Source: Bactericera cockerelli
Taxonomy: Eukaryota; Arthropoda; Insecta; Hemiptera; Triozidae
DNA: 64,000 nucleotides
Assembly: GCA_024516035.1 (NCBI GenBank)
Contig: CM044955.1
Location: 44,644,592 to 44,708,591, forward strand
Direction: 5' to 3'
Position numbers and translations under genes: made by a program
The notes under the pieces: generated by a model
The model's input: only the letters and a program-made list of their open reading frames with translations
Told to the model about the DNA's origin: nothing
The model's database searches: none
Shown: positions 63,788 through 64,000 of the stretch, piece by piece
How positions within the stretch are numbered: the first letter of the stretch is position 1
How the letters are laid out: every line of letters begins with the position of its first letter

Positions 63788-64000
63788 GATTTGTTAATGA
63801 TTTAATTTAGCTCTGTGAAAAATTAAAATATGTTGTGCTAAATCTCTAGTTTAGACAGCATGCTGAACAGCAATTTATGTACATAAAGATCTACCTAGCT
63901 ATTTATATTTCTATTATTATGTCAACAGACAGCTTGAAATTTCCATGTTCAATTTGAGAGTGGCACAGTCTAACCTGCATTTTTTTCACTTTGATTTTCC

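Overview
This is an AT-rich animal nuclear segment, almost certainly from an insect. The evidence is split genes with GT...AG introns, long introns packed with SINEs, MITEs and LINE fragments, and no bacterial gene organisation. A hemipteran is possible from the repeat style, but nothing in the sequence proves the order or species.

Layout. Positions 1-560 (minus) hold the first coding exon of an unidentified coiled-coil protein that runs off the left edge. About 0.6-13 kb is gene-free and full of decayed mobile elements. PSMG3, a proteasome assembly chaperone subunit, lies at 12995-14696 (plus, 3 exons, 124 aa). PANK4, the pantothenate-kinase-like / 4'-phosphopantetheine phosphatase protein, lies at 16045-40119 (minus, 14 exons, 765 aa) and converges on PSMG3. 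From 40.1 to 52.2 kb there is an intergenic transposon cluster: a pogo-like element, three giant palindromic (foldback) elements and SINEs. CFAP57 (WDR65), a ciliary WD-repeat and coiled-coil protein, lies at 52274-60773 (minus, 7 exons, about 1190 aa). 60.8-64 kb is upstream intergenic DNA with SINE fragments. The three identified genes are unrelated housekeeping or ciliary genes, not a pathway cluster. All PANK4 and PSMG3 exon joins keep the reading frame. CFAP57 has one uncertain donor (exon 2) and one uncertain acceptor (exon 7).

Most notable observation. Three consecutive PANK4 exons (7, 8 and 9) each have extra copies of their own 3' splice site plus the start of the exon in the intron just upstream: 1 extra copy for exon 7, 3 for exon 8 and 30 for exon 9 (31 in all, a 1.57 kb array). 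The exon 9 array ends in a perfect 18-bp hairpin. I know of no named system that matches this; I infer repeated local template switching or slippage that happens to copy acceptor sites.

Other highlights: a 5S-rRNA-derived SINE family that shares a central domain with a tRNA-derived SINE family; a mariner nested in a LINE whose frame closes when the mariner is ignored; TTAA-flanked MITEs with different subterminal palindromes; hAT MITEs with exact 8-bp target duplications; and a 5'-truncated LINE with a 13-bp target duplication 23 nt from a splice acceptor.
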